From Streptomyces sp. MA5143a (GTDB lineage: Bacteria > Actinomycetota > Actinomycetes > Streptomycetales > Streptomycetaceae), in assembly GCF_900290235.1 (NCBI RefSeq), contig NZ_OLMK01000067.1, forward strand, positions 62,001 through 126,000: a stretch of 64,000 nt of DNA. The letters are read 5' to 3'. The notes under the pieces were generated by a model, which worked only from the letters and a program-made list of their open reading frames with translations, made no database searches and had not been told where the DNA came from. Positions 51,002 through 60,493 of the stretch are shown piece by piece. Positions within the stretch are counted from its first letter, which is position 1. The number at the start of each line of letters is the position of its first letter. The translations under genes and the position numbers were made by a program.

Positions 51002-51772
51002 GTGAGCCAGCCGGAGATGCAGCCCGAGGGGTCCCCCCAGGACGGGCGGGGTGAGGGGCCGGGGCTGTGGGCCGAGCCGTGGACGGGGGCGGACGGGCCG
51101 TGGGCGGGTGATCTGACCGGGCGGCCCTTTCCGCACGGGGACTGGGCGGTGCCGGCGGAGCGGCTGGACGAGCTGTACCGGTGGGTGGAGCGGGCGGCGC
51201 TGGAGACCACCGCGTGGTATCTCGCGGACCGGACGGGCAAACGGCTGGCGGCACGGGTGCTGCGGGTGGGGGCGGCGGTGGGCGCGCTCGCGGGGGCCGG
51301 GTTGCCGCTGCTGGACGTCACCGGGGCGGTCGGCGGCATGGCGCCCTGGGGGTACCTGGCCCTGCTGGGCTCAGTGGCCTGTGTGGCAGCGGATCGGTTC
51401 TTCGGGCTCACCTCCGGGTGGATGAGGGACGTCGCCACGGCGCAGGCGGTGCAGCGGCGGCTCCAGGCGCTCCAGTTCGACTGGGCGTCGGAGAGCGCGC
51501 GGGAGGTGCTCGGGCCGACGGAGGGGACGGCCGGGGAGGCGGCGGAGCGGTGCCTGTCGGTACTGCGGCGGTTCTCGGAGGACGTGACGGAGCTGGTGCG
51601 GGCGGAGACCGCGGACTGGATGGTCGAGTTCCGCGCGGGGGCGGCGCCGCTGGGCCTCCAGACGGCCGGGTCGGCCTCCCGGCCCTCCGAGATCCCGCCC
51701 GGCGGCCGACTGCCGATGTCGCCGGGGGCACGGCCGAACATGCCTCGCCAGAGACCACCGGATACGCGGTGA
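51002..51772 (+). CDS. SLATT-domain membrane protein
   Basis: 256 residues. A Gly/Pro-rich N-terminus, then the SLATT two-TM core: an amphipathic helix (ERLDELYRWVERAALETTAWYL), TM1 at about 82-100, TM2 (YLALLGSVACVAADRFFG) and a long C-terminal helix (ATAQAVQRRLQALQFDW, LRRFSEDVTELVRAETADWM). SLATT domains are predicted pore-forming effectors in nucleotide-signalled conflict systems, but no cyclase or sensor gene is next to it. GTG 51002 follows GGGAGTACC. It is convergent to a kinase gene across a long inverted repeat. Confidence 0.8.
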   Translation: MSQPEMQPEGSPQDGRGEGPGLWAEPWTGADGPWAGDLTGRPFPHGDWAVPAERLDELYRWVERAALETTAWYLADRTGKRLAARVLRVGAAVGALAGAGLPLLDVTGAVGGMAPWGYLALLGSVACVAADRFFGLTSGWMRDVATAQAVQRRLQALQFDWASESAREVLGPTEGTAGEAAERCLSVLRRFSEDVTELVRAETADWMVEFRAGAAPLGLQTAGSASRPSEIPPGGRLPMSPGARPNMPRQRPPDTR

Positions 51773-51803
51773 CCAGGGCGCCTCATGGCTCGGGGGGCGC
51801 TGT

Positions 51804-52001
51804 TTCGTGGGCGGGTGCGGGTGCGTGGGGGCTGGTCGCGCCCACGCGGCGGAGCCGCATATGTCAACGCCCCGCGCCCCTGAAAAGCGACCGGGGCCGC
51901 GCCCCGTGCTTTTCAGGATGAAGGCCGGGCCGCAGGCCCAACCCTTCAGGGGCGCGGGGAACCGCGCGAGAAACCACGACGAACCCGCACCCGCCAACGA
52001 A
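51804..52001. repeat. Long nested inverted repeat / terminator
   Basis: Outer arms TTCGTGGGCGGGTGCGGGT (51804 on) and its near complement ending at 52001; inner pair CCCCGCGCCCCTGAAAAG and CTTCAGGGGCGCGGGG. It shares both its outer and inner parts with the repeat at 25396-25494 and likewise separates two convergent genes. Confidence 0.85.
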
Positions 52002-52039
52002 CCGCGCACCCCCGAGCTCCTAGGCGCCCCGGCCCCCGC

Positions 52040-54334
52040 TCAGCCCTTCGTGTAGGTCACCGACTTGCCCGCCGTGTCCACGCGGCGCAGGCGGCCGTCG
52101 GGGAGGAGGGTGACCGTGGTGGCGGCGCCCGGTGAGCAGGACGTGGCCGGTTCCCCCTCGGTGACCGTGGAGGGGCCGATCCGCAGGGGGCCGTCGTCGT
52201 CCGGCGCCTCGCTCAGCTCCGCCTCGAACACGCAGTGGTACGTGCCGCCCGTCTCCAGCGGCCCGTCCGCCGTCAGGGAGAGCACGATGTCGCCGACCTC
52301 GCCCTGCTGGATGACGAGTTCACGGGTGTCGGACCCGCCGGAGCCACCGAGGGACGCGTTCCAGGTGCCGAGGAAGTCCTCCGGGATGGTGCCCGCGTCC
52401 GGGGACTCGGTGGTGGGGTCGGGAGAGGTCTCCGGGTCGGTCGGCCCGGACGTCGTCGGCCCGGGGGTCTCGGGCCCGCTCGTCGTGGGCCCGCCCTTGC
52501 CGTCGTTCTCCTTGCCGCCCTGCTCCCCCTTCTTCATCAGCGCGTACACCGAGCCGCCCGCGCCGAGCGCCACCACCAGGGCGACCGCGACGAAAACCAC
52601 GGAGGAACGCCTGCCGCCGGACCGGTCCGGTCGCGGCCGGCCGCCGGGGCCCTGGAGGGGCGTCGGCCCGTACGGAGGGGTCGCGCCGAGGCCGCCCGCG
52701 GCGCCGAGGGCCTGGTGACCGCCGTACGGCTGCTGCCCCCCGTACGGCGCCTGCCCCCCGTGCTGCTGCGGATCGGTGTACGGCTGCTGCCCGTACGTCC
52801 CGTACGCGGCCTGGCCCTGCGGGGCGCCCTGCGGATAGCCGTAGCCGGGGGCCGCGCCCTGCGGATAGCCGTAGCCGGCCGGGGACTGCGGATGCGCCGG
52901 CTGCTGGTGCGGAAAGCCGTACGGGGCGGGGCCGGGCGGCGCGGTGGGCGGGGGCGGCTGGGAGCCCGCCCTCACGGCCTGGGTGGGCAGCCGGTCGAGC
53001 GGGGCGGAGCCCGGCCCACCGGCCCCCGGCGCCCCGGGCGGAGGCGGCACGGCACCACCCTCGGGCCCGGCGGCATGACCGGGGGCGCTCTCGGGGTGAC
53101 CGGAGGGACTCGCGTAGGGGGATGCCGGGGCGCCCGGCGGTGTCGGCACGCCCCCCGCGGAGGCGGGCGCCCCCGAGGCGGCGAACCCGGCGCCGGCAGC
53201 GGAGGCGGCAGCGGCGGGCGGCTGCTTGGTGAGGTCGGGCGTCCCCGGCCCACCGCCCTCAGCCGGACCTCCGGGCACCCCGGACGCCTCCGGCGAACCC
53301 TGGCCGGCGACCGCGCCCGCCGAGGCGTCTGGCGCGCCCGCGGCTCCCGCCCCGTACGGCCGCTCTCCCCCCGGCACGGCTTCCTCCGGGTCCTCCGTGT
53401 CCAGCAACTGCACCGCGTGGCGGCCGAGTTGGGCGACGAGGGCGCTCGGCAGCCAGGGGTCGCGGGAACGGCCCGCGAAGACCGTGTCCTCGGCGCCGGT
53501 GCGCTGGAGGATCTGGGCGAGCGTGGGGCGGGCGGCGGGGTCCTTGCGCAGACAGTCCCGTACGAGGTCGTACAGGCCCTCGGGCAGGCCCTCCAGGTCG
53601 GGTTCCTCCTCGGCGATGCGGAACATCAGCGCGTGGACGCCGGAGTTGGCGGCGCCGAAGGGGAGGTTTCCGGTGGCGGCGTAGGAGAGGACGGAGCCGA
53701 GGCAGAAGACGTCGCAGGCGGGGGTGATGCGGTCGCCGCGCACCTGCTCGGGCGCCATGAAGCCCGGCGAGCCGACGAGGGCGCCGGTGCGGGTGAGCCC
53801 TCCGTCGGTGATCGTCTCCAGGGCCCGGGCGATACCGAAGTCGATGACGCGGGGCCCGTCGATCGTCACGAGGACGTTGGACGGCTTGAGGTCGCGGTGG
53901 ATGAGCCCGGCCGCGTGGATGTCCTCCAGGGCGTGGGCGAGCCCGGCGGCGAGGATACGGACCGTCCGCTCGGGCAGCGCGCCGTGGTCGCTGCCGACCA
54001 CGGCCTGGAGGGACGGACCGGCGACATACCCGGTGGCCACCCACGGGATGTCGGCCTCGGTGTCCGCGTCCAGGACCGGCGCCGTCCAGTACCCGCCGAC
54101 CCGGCGGGCGGCCTGCACCTCCTGCCGGAACCGGGCCCGGAACTCCTCCTGCTCCGCCAGCTCCTGCCGTACGTGCTTGACGGCGACGGTACGGCCGCGG
54201 TCGGACCGCGCCAGATACACGTTGCCCATCCCGCCGGCACCCAGCCGCGCGAGCAACCGGTACGTCCCGATCCTCCCCCGGAGCTCAACGCCCGGGGGGA
54301 CCCCCAGCGGATCCCCCGGCCCGAGCTTCTCCAT
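52040..54334 (-). CDS. Membrane Ser/Thr protein kinase
   Basis: 764 residues. Hanks-type kinase domain: LGAGGMGNVYLA, Lys53 in VAVKHV, HRDLKPSNV, DFGIA and APEQVRGD with the activation loop between. A long Pro/Ala/Gly linker with repeated GYGYPQGA- and YGGQQPYGG-like units leads to a TM helix (SSVVFVAVALVVALGAGGSVY) and an exported domain of about 130 residues (FLGTWNASLGGSGG, then VTLLPDGRLRRVDTAGK). ATG 54334 follows GGGGGTGG. The external domain may bind wall fragments or other ligands; none is identifiable. Divergent from the MarR remnant region. Confidence 0.93.
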   Translation of the reverse strand: MEKLGPGDPLGVPPGVELRGRIGTYRLLARLGAGGMGNVYLARSDRGRTVAVKHVRQELAEQEEFRARFRQEVQAARRVGGYWTAPVLDADTEADIPWVATGYVAGPSLQAVVGSDHGALPERTVRILAAGLAHALEDIHAAGLIHRDLKPSNVLVTIDGPRVIDFGIARALETITDGGLTRTGALVGSPGFMAPEQVRGDRITPACDVFCLGSVLSYAATGNLPFGAANSGVHALMFRIAEEEPDLEGLPEGLYDLVRDCLRKDPAARPTLAQILQRTGAEDTVFAGRSRDPWLPSALVAQLGRHAVQLLDTEDPEEAVPGGERPYGAGAAGAPDASAGAVAGQGSPEASGVPGGPAEGGGPGTPDLTKQPPAAAASAAGAGFAASGAPASAGGVPTPPGAPASPYASPSGHPESAPGHAAGPEGGAVPPPPGAPGAGGPGSAPLDRLPTQAVRAGSQPPPPTAPPGPAPYGFPHQQPAHPQSPAGYGYPQGAAPGYGYPQGAPQGQAAYGTYGQQPYTDPQQHGGQAPYGGQQPYGGHQALGAAGGLGATPPYGPTPLQGPGGRPRPDRSGGRRSSVVFVAVALVVALGAGGSVYALMKKGEQGGKENDGKGGPTTSGPETPGPTTSGPTDPETSPDPTTESPDAGTIPEDFLGTWNASLGGSGGSDTRELVIQQGEVGDIVLSLTADGPLETGGTYHCVFEAELSEAPDDDGPLRIGPSTVTEGEPATSCSPGAATTVTLLPDGRLRRVDTAGKSVTYTKG

Positions 54335-54523
54335 GGCCACCACCCCCCGCCTCTCCCCCGTGCGATCCCCTGCGCATGTGTACGCGTGCCTGTCGCGCCG
54401 TACGCATGTGTACGGCGCGTCTGTCGCGTACGTACGGTTACGCCGTGTACAGGCTGAACGTGCCGAACGTGCGCAACGAACCGATCGTAGTGCGGAGGCA
54501 GGAGATGGCGGGTGGGGCGGTGT

Positions 54524-54829
54524 CTACGGTTCCGTAACAGCCTCGCTCCCGGCGGACAGGTCCTCCGGCGCGGCCGACAGGGCCTCCAGGACCCGGACGG
54601 CCTCCGCGAACCCCCTCCTCGCCGAGGGCCTCGGCGAGCCGGTCGGCGAGGGCCGCGTGACCGGGGTCGATCTTCTCGACGGCGGCGCGTCCCGCCGGGG
54701 TCGGGGTGAGGAGCTTGGCACGGCGGTGGGCCGGGTTCGGTACGTACACCGTGAGGCCGCGGTCGACGAGGAGGTCGGCGACGCGCTGCACGCTCTGCCG
54801 GGTGATGCCCATGGCACGGACCCCGGGCG
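54524..54829 (-). pseudogene. MarR family regulator, 5'-truncated and frameshifted
   Basis: About 100 residues of a MarR winged helix: MGITRQSVQRVADLLVDRG, NPAHRRAKLLTPTPAGRAAVEKI, ALADRLAEALGEEG. In a run of five G near 54612 the frame shifts; with four G it would continue as FAEAVRVLEALSAAPEDL to a stop at 54524. The N-terminal dimerisation helices are missing. Both defects suggest a dead gene, though a sequencing error could explain the shift. Confidence 0.65.
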
Positions 54830-54942
54830 CCGTACAACAGGTGCGGCCCCCACCCGGCGCGACACACTGTCGCGGCGCGGCGCCCTGCCGCAGACAGGAC
54901 GCCGATGTCGGGGCCGCACCACCCGCCCCTACCCTCGACCCC

Positions 54943-56298
54943 ATGACCCCTCAGCCCAACCCCCAGCTCGGCGCCGCGGTGAAGGCGGCGGACCGTGCGC
55001 ACGTGTTCCACTCCTGGTCCGCCCAGGAGCTCATCGACCCGCTCGCAGTCGCCGGCGCGGAGGGGTCGTACTTCTGGGACTACGACGGCAAGCGCTACCT
55101 GGACTTCACCAGCGGCCTCGTCTACACGAACATCGGCTACCAGCACCCGAAGGTCGTCGCGGCCATCCAGGAGCAGGCGGCGACGCTCACCACGTTCGCC
55201 CCGGCGTTCGCGATCGAGGCCCGCTCGGAGGCGGCCCGGCTGATCGCGGAGCGCACCCCGGGCGACCTGGACAAGATCTTCTTCACCAACGGCGGCGCCG
55301 ACGCCGTCGAGCACGCCGTCCGGATGGCCCGCCTCCACACCGGCCGCCCCAAGGTGCTGTCCGCGTACCGCTCGTACCACGGCGGCACCCAGCAGGCCGT
55401 GAACCTCACCGGCGACCCCCGCCGCTGGGCCTCCGACGCCGGCACCGCCGGGGTCGTGCACTTCTGGGCGCCGTTCCTCTACCGGTCCCGCTTCTACGCG
55501 GAGACCGAGGAGCAGGAGTGCGCCCGCGCGCTGGAGCACCTGGAGACGACGATCGCCTTCGAGGGCCCGTCGACCATCGCCGCGATCATCCTGGAGACCA
55601 TCCCGGGCACGGCCGGGATCATGGTTCCGCCGCCGGGTTATCTGGCCGGCGTGCGGGAGCTGTGCGACAAGCACGGCATCGTCTTCGTCCTCGACGAGGT
55701 CATGGCGGGCTTCGGGCGGACCGGCGAGTGGTTCGCGGCCGACCTCTTCGACGTCGTCCCCGACCTGATGACCTTCGCCAAGGGTGTGAACTCCGGTTAC
55801 GTCCCCCTCGGCGGCGTCGCCATCTCGCCGGCCATCGCGGAGACGTTCGCCCGGCGCCCGTACCCCGGCGGTCTGACGTACTCCGGGCACCCCCTGGCCT
55901 GTGCCGCCGCCGTCGCGACGATCGACGTCATGGCGGAGGAGGGGGTCGTGGAGAACGCGGCGGCGCTCGGCGCGTCCGTCATCGAGCCGGGGCTGCGCGC
56001 GCTGGCCGAGCGGCACCCGTCGGTGGGCGAGGTGCGCGGCGTCGGCATGTTCTGGGCGCTGGAGCTCGTCCGGAACAAGGAGACCCGCGAGCCCCTCGTC
56101 CCCTACAACGCCGCCGGTGAGGCCAACGCGCCCATGCTGGCCTTCGCGGGCGCCGCCAAGGCCCAGGGCCTGTGGCCGTTCGTGAACATGAACCGCACCC
56201 ACGTCGTCCCCCCGTGCACCATCACGGAGGCCGAGGCCAAGGAGGGCCTCGCCGCCCTCGACGCGGCACTGACGGCGGCGGACGAGTTCACCGTCTGA
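54943..56298 (+). CDS. Class III (aspartate aminotransferase family) aminotransferase
   Basis: A 451-residue PLP enzyme. VFHSWSAQELIDPL, FFTNGGADAVEHAVRMAR, ILETIPGTAGIM, FVLDEVMAGFGRTG (Asp contacts the PLP nitrogen) and the Schiff-base Lys280 in TFAKGVNSGY are all present. These belong to the omega/beta-alanine-pyruvate-type subgroup; the amino donor is not fixed by sequence. ATG 54943 is used. It ends at a good hairpin and precedes the GntR-glycosyltransferase pair. The short gap before it once held the MarR gene. Confidence 0.92.
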   Translation: MTPQPNPQLGAAVKAADRAHVFHSWSAQELIDPLAVAGAEGSYFWDYDGKRYLDFTSGLVYTNIGYQHPKVVAAIQEQAATLTTFAPAFAIEARSEAARLIAERTPGDLDKIFFTNGGADAVEHAVRMARLHTGRPKVLSAYRSYHGGTQQAVNLTGDPRRWASDAGTAGVVHFWAPFLYRSRFYAETEEQECARALEHLETTIAFEGPSTIAAIILETIPGTAGIMVPPPGYLAGVRELCDKHGIVFVLDEVMAGFGRTGEWFAADLFDVVPDLMTFAKGVNSGYVPLGGVAISPAIAETFARRPYPGGLTYSGHPLACAAAVATIDVMAEEGVVENAAALGASVIEPGLRALAERHPSVGEVRGVGMFWALELVRNKETREPLVPYNAAGEANAPMLAFAGAAKAQGLWPFVNMNRTHVVPPCTITEAEAKEGLAALDAALTAADEFTV

Positions 56299-56318
56299 CG
56301 CGCCCGCCCGGCAGTGCC

Positions 56319-56357
56319 GAAGGGCGTCCCCGGTCCCACGACCCGGGGGCGCCCTTC
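56319..56357. terminator. Terminator after aminotransferase gene
   Basis: A 15-bp stem with one mismatch (GAAGGGCG-x-CCCCGG with its complement) and a 9-base loop, 21 bases after the stop codon. Confidence 0.7.
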
Positions 56358-56579
56358 CGCATGTGCCGCGGCTCCTCCCCCACCTCTCCCGTGAGGAAAA
56401 ACCGCACGCCAGGTGGCCGATCTGTGTCGGTCGGGGCCCTTACGGCGCCGCCGTCACGGTGGCGGGCCCGAAACAGCCTCCCCGGAACGCGAACGCGTAA
56501 GGTGACGTGCTCGTAAGAGAACGCAGAGACCACGCAACAGGAATGCGTACGCGTACGCGGACGGGGGGAGCGGACCACG

Positions 56580-57266
56580 ATGCCCGGCACCGGCGGCGGC
56601 AATGGCGCCGTGACTCGAAGCACCCTGCGGCAGCAGCTCGCGGACGCGCTCCGTGACGAGGTGCTGGCCGGCCGACTGAAGCCGGGGCAGGAGTTCACGG
56701 TGAAGGAGATCGCCGAGCAGTACGGGGTGTCGGCGACGCCCGTGCGCGAGGCGCTGGTGGACCTGTCCGCGCAGGGGCTGCTGGACGCGGTGCAGCACCG
56801 CGGTTTCCAGGTGCACGAGTACTCGCTGGGCGACTACCGGCACATGGTCGAGGCCCGCATCCTCATCGGCGACGGCATGTTCCGCCGGCTCGGCGACCGG
56901 AAGATGGACACCCGTACCGCGGCGGCGCTCGCCGGGGTACGGCGGCGCGGCGAGGAGGCCCGGCGGGCCGCGACCGCAGGCGACCTGAACATCCTCATCG
57001 GCTACGACCTGCGGTTCTGGCGCGAGCTGATCGTCCTGTTCGGCAACCCCTATCTCTCGGACTTCCTGCACCGGCTGCGGGTGCAGTCCTGGGTGTGCGC
57101 GGTGCAGCACCTGCGCCGGGCGGACGACCTCAGGGGCCGGCTGTGGGGCCGCTACACCGACCTCGTCGACGCGCTCACCCGCCGGGACGCGATCACCGCG
57201 CAGGAGATCATCGCCGAGTACGACGACCACTCGCTGACCCTCGTGGAACGGCTGGCCGGCGAATGA
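56580..57266 (+). CDS. GntR family regulator (FadR subfamily)
   Basis: A 228-residue regulator. Winged HTH: TLRQQLADALRDEVLAGRLKPGQ, VKEIAEQYGVSATPVREAL, LLDAVQHRGFQV; then the all-helical FCD-type domain (HMVEARILIGDGMFRRL, ELIVLFGNPYLSDFLHRL). ATG 56580 follows GGGGGAGCGG. Its stop overlaps the ATG of the large glycosyltransferase gene, so it probably controls its own operon. The effector is unknown. The 280-base gap before it holds only the terminator and its promoter. Confidence 0.92.
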   Translation: MPGTGGGNGAVTRSTLRQQLADALRDEVLAGRLKPGQEFTVKEIAEQYGVSATPVREALVDLSAQGLLDAVQHRGFQVHEYSLGDYRHMVEARILIGDGMFRRLGDRKMDTRTAAALAGVRRRGEEARRAATAGDLNILIGYDLRFWRELIVLFGNPYLSDFLHRLRVQSWVCAVQHLRRADDLRGRLWGRYTDLVDALTRRDAITAQEIIAEYDDHSLTLVERLAGE

Positions 57267-59740
57267 GCGAGGCCCGCACGGACGCCGGCCCCCGGGTCGG
57301 CGTCGACCTGTCCGTCGTCGTCCCCGCCTACAACGAGGAGCGGCGCCTCGGCCCCACCCTCGACGCGATCGTCTCCCACCTCACCGCGACGGAGGCCGCC
57401 GAGACGTGGGAGGTCCTCGTCGTCGACGACGGTTCGACGGACGGTACGCGCGAGGTCGTGGCCGCCGTCACCGAGCGCGACGCGCGGGTGCAGCTCATCA
57501 GGGGCGGGCCCCGCAACCGGGGCAAGGGCCACGCCCTGCGCGTCGGGGTCTGCGCCTCGTACGGCCGCCGGGTGCTGCTGACGGACGCCGATCTCGCCGC
57601 GCCCATCGACGAGTTGGAACTGCTCGACAAGGCTCTCAGCGAGGGGCACGCGGCGGCGATCGGCTCCCGTGAGGCGCCGGGGGCACACATCGAGCGGCGC
57701 CAGCACCGGCTGCGCGAGCACCTCGGCCGCGCGGGCAACCTGCTGATACGCGGGCTCGTGGTGCCCGGCATCCGCGACACGCAGTGCGGGTTCAAGCTGT
57801 TCGACGGCGAGCGGGCGCGTGAGGCGTTCGCCGCCTCCCGGCTCGACGGGTTCGGGATAGACGTCGAGATACTGCGGCACTTCCGGCGCGCCGACTGGTC
57901 CGTCGCCGAGGTCCCGATCCGCTGGTCCCATCAGCCCGGTTCGAAGATCCGGGCCGGGGACTACGCCCACGTCCTCGGTGAACTCGCCTCCCTGAAGGGC
58001 CGTTCGGTCCGGGCGGCGGCCCGGTCGCTGCGCCCCGCCGACGTCCTCGCCGTCGTCGTCTTCCTGCTGATGGCGGTGACCCTCTACGCCGGCCGCTGGA
58101 TCGACCCGAACGGCCGCTACCTCCCCGACTCGCTCCAGGACCAGAACCAGTGGGAGTGGTTCTTCGCCGTCACCGCCGACAACGTCGCCCACCTCAGGAA
58201 CCCCCTGTTCACCGACTTCCAGGGCTTCCCCGACGGGGTGAACCTCATGGCCAACACGGTCATGCTGGGCCTGTCGGTGCCGTTCACTCCGGTGACGCTC
58301 GCCCTGGGGCCCGCGGTGACCCTCGGCCTCGTGATGACGCTGGGCCTGGCCGCCACCGCCGCCGCCTGGTACCGGCTGCTCGTCAAGCGGCTCGTACGGC
58401 ACCGGGGCGCGGCCTTCACCGGTGCCGCCCTCGCCGCGTTCGCGCCCCCGATGGTCAGCCACGCCAACGCGCACCCGAACTTCATCGTCCTGTTCATGAT
58501 CCCGCTGATCATCGACCGGGCCCTCCGCCTGTGCGCGGGCACCCGGACGGTACGGGACGGTGTCGTCCTCGGCCTGATGGCGGCGTACCAGGTCTTCCTC
58601 GGCGAGGAGCCGCTGCTGCTCGCCGCGATGGGCATGCTGCTGTTCGCCGCCGCGTACGGGGCCGTACGGCCGGACGTGGCCCGCGCCTCCTGGCGCCCCC
58701 TCCTGAAGGGCCTTTGGGTCGCGGCCCTCACCACGCTGCCCCTGGTGGCCTTCTTCCTGTCCTGGCAGTTCTTCGGCCCGCAGAGCTACAAGAGCATCGG
58801 GCACGGCGACAACGCCGGGAACAGCCCCCTCGCCCTGCTCTCCTTCGCCGAGCGTTCCCTCCTCGCGGGTGACCCGGAGCGGGCGGACGCGCTGTCCCTC
58901 AACCCCACCGAGCAGAACGCCTTCTACGGCTGGCCGCTGGTGCTGCTGGCCCTCGGCATCGTCGTACGCCTGTGGGAGCGCCCCCTGGTGAAGGCGCTCG
59001 GCTTCACCGCGGTCGCCGCCGCCGTCCTCTCCCTGGGCCCCGAGATCCGCCTCCCGCAGACGGACCTCGTCCTGCCCGGACCGTGGGCGCTGCTCGCGGA
59101 CCGGCCGCTGTTCGAGTCGGTCATCGAGGGCCGGGTCGCGATGATCTGCGCGCCGGTGCTCGGCATGCTGCTGGCGCTCGCCTTCGAACGGCTGGCGGAG
59201 GTGCCCGGCCTCGGCACCCGCTACGTGGGGTTCCTGGCGATCACCCTGGCGCTGCTGCCGATCGTCCCGGCCCCGCTGAAGTCGCAGGACCGGCCCGAGG
59301 TGCCGTCGTTCGTCGCGGACGGCACCTGGCGGTCGTACGTCGACACCGAGGCCGGCGAGACGCTCGTGCCCGTGCCGCTGCCGGACCCCGGCAACGCGGA
59401 GGCGCTGCACTGGCAGACCACGGCCCGCTTCGGCTTCCGGATGCCCGGCGGCTACTTCAACGGCCCCTACGGCCAGGACCGCACCGGGATCTACGGCGCC
59501 GTACCGCGCCACACGTCCGCCCTGCTGCGGGACGTGCGCTACACCGGCCGCACCCCGGTGATCGGAAAGGCCTGGCAGGCGCAGGCCCGCAAGGACTTCG
59601 CGTACTGGCACGCGGGGGCGCTGGTACTGCGGCCGCAGTACTACGACAAGCAGTTGCGCGCCACCGTGGACAAGCTGGTCGGGCGTCCCGGTAAGTGGGT
59701 GGGCGGTGTATGGGTATGGGACCTGCACGAAGGGGAGTGA
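57263..59740 (+). CDS. GT2 glycosyltransferase fused to multi-TM domain
   Basis: 825 residues. Residues 15-250 are a GT2 domain of the dolichyl-phosphate-glucose synthase type: VVVPAYNEE, VVDDGSTDGT, LLTDADLAAP and GFKLFDG. From about 255 there are about nine TM helices with an outward loop (LQDQNQWEWFFAVTADNVAH; FQGFPDGVNLMANT), the layout of YfhO/GT87-type enzymes that use lipid-linked sugars. The C-terminal 120 residues are exported. The fused halves could make and use a polyprenyl-phosphate sugar, perhaps for wall or protein glycosylation. The start overlaps the GntR gene. Confidence 0.9.
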   Translation: MSEARTDAGPRVGVDLSVVVPAYNEERRLGPTLDAIVSHLTATEAAETWEVLVVDDGSTDGTREVVAAVTERDARVQLIRGGPRNRGKGHALRVGVCASYGRRVLLTDADLAAPIDELELLDKALSEGHAAAIGSREAPGAHIERRQHRLREHLGRAGNLLIRGLVVPGIRDTQCGFKLFDGERAREAFAASRLDGFGIDVEILRHFRRADWSVAEVPIRWSHQPGSKIRAGDYAHVLGELASLKGRSVRAAARSLRPADVLAVVVFLLMAVTLYAGRWIDPNGRYLPDSLQDQNQWEWFFAVTADNVAHLRNPLFTDFQGFPDGVNLMANTVMLGLSVPFTPVTLALGPAVTLGLVMTLGLAATAAAWYRLLVKRLVRHRGAAFTGAALAAFAPPMVSHANAHPNFIVLFMIPLIIDRALRLCAGTRTVRDGVVLGLMAAYQVFLGEEPLLLAAMGMLLFAAAYGAVRPDVARASWRPLLKGLWVAALTTLPLVAFFLSWQFFGPQSYKSIGHGDNAGNSPLALLSFAERSLLAGDPERADALSLNPTEQNAFYGWPLVLLALGIVVRLWERPLVKALGFTAVAAAVLSLGPEIRLPQTDLVLPGPWALLADRPLFESVIEGRVAMICAPVLGMLLALAFERLAEVPGLGTRYVGFLAITLALLPIVPAPLKSQDRPEVPSFVADGTWRSYVDTEAGETLVPVPLPDPGNAEALHWQTTARFGFRMPGGYFNGPYGQDRTGIYGAVPRHTSALLRDVRYTGRTPVIGKAWQAQARKDFAYWHAGALVLRPQYYDKQLRATVDKLVGRPGKWVGGVWVWDLHEGE

Positions 59741-59795
59741 AGGCGGCGTTCAGCGACTACGCTTCTTCCCCGCCCACACTGTGAGGAGTGCTCCT

Positions 59796-60446
59796 TTGGC
59801 CTGTGACCTCTGGTTGGTCCCGCTCGTCGACGTGCTCTGCCACACCCCCGACAACCCCTTCGCCGAGGAACTCGCGCTCTACAACCAGGTGCTGGGCGAG
59901 GCAGGACTGCCTCCGGTGCCGGTGTACCAGTACATGCCCGGGCTGACCGGGGAGGTCGCCCCGATCGCGGGCTTCGACTACGACGCGCTGCACTTCCTGC
60001 GCCGGGCCTACCTGTTGCAGGTGTGCGGGCTGCCGGTGACGCCGGTCGGGGAGCTGGGCGGCGACTACGAGCAACTGCTGGAGATGTTCGAGACGACGGC
60101 CCAGCAGTCGCATCTCGTCTGGCACTACGACCACGCGGGCGCATACGTCCCCGTGGACTTCCCGCATCCGCTGGCCAACGACGAACTCCTCGCGGGCAAC
60201 GGCCCGCTGGGCTCCTCCCAGGGCCTGCTGCGCGAACTGGAGATCGTGGCCCCGGCGATCGGGATCGACCCCGCGAACCCGCCGCTGGCCCCGGCCCCGC
60301 CGCTCGCGCCGACATCGCTGGAGGAACCGGCCGCTCCCGCGCCGTTCGACTCCAGCCCCTTCGCCCGCGAACGCCACGTCTGGCTGGGCCTGAACGCGGC
60401 GGCGACCCGCAGCCTGGCCCAGGGCTCGATGATCATCTTCAGCTGA
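59796..60446 (+). CDS. Conserved actinobacterial protein, TTG start
   Basis: A 216-residue protein I know only as a conserved Streptomyces hypothetical: LACDLWLVPLVDVLCHTPDN, GFDYDALHFLRRAYLLQV, SHLVWHYDHAGAYVPVDFP and a C-terminal Pro/Ala linker. No TM or signal. TTG 59796 follows GAGGAG at 8 bases; the frame is open upstream to 59706 but that part overlaps the glycosyltransferase end. The conserved Asp/His residues could form a metal site, but I claim no function. Confidence 0.78.
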   Translation: MACDLWLVPLVDVLCHTPDNPFAEELALYNQVLGEAGLPPVPVYQYMPGLTGEVAPIAGFDYDALHFLRRAYLLQVCGLPVTPVGELGGDYEQLLEMFETTAQQSHLVWHYDHAGAYVPVDFPHPLANDELLAGNGPLGSSQGLLRELEIVAPAIGIDPANPPLAPAPPLAPTSLEEPAAPAPFDSSPFARERHVWLGLNAAATRSLAQGSMIIFS

Positions 60447-60493
60447 GGAGCGGTGGCTGCGGGGGCGGCGAGGGCGGCCGGGTGGACGTCGCC

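Noticed and set aside
57152..59728. An 858-codon minus-strand frame
   Set aside because: It is a shadow of the fused glycosyltransferase gene.
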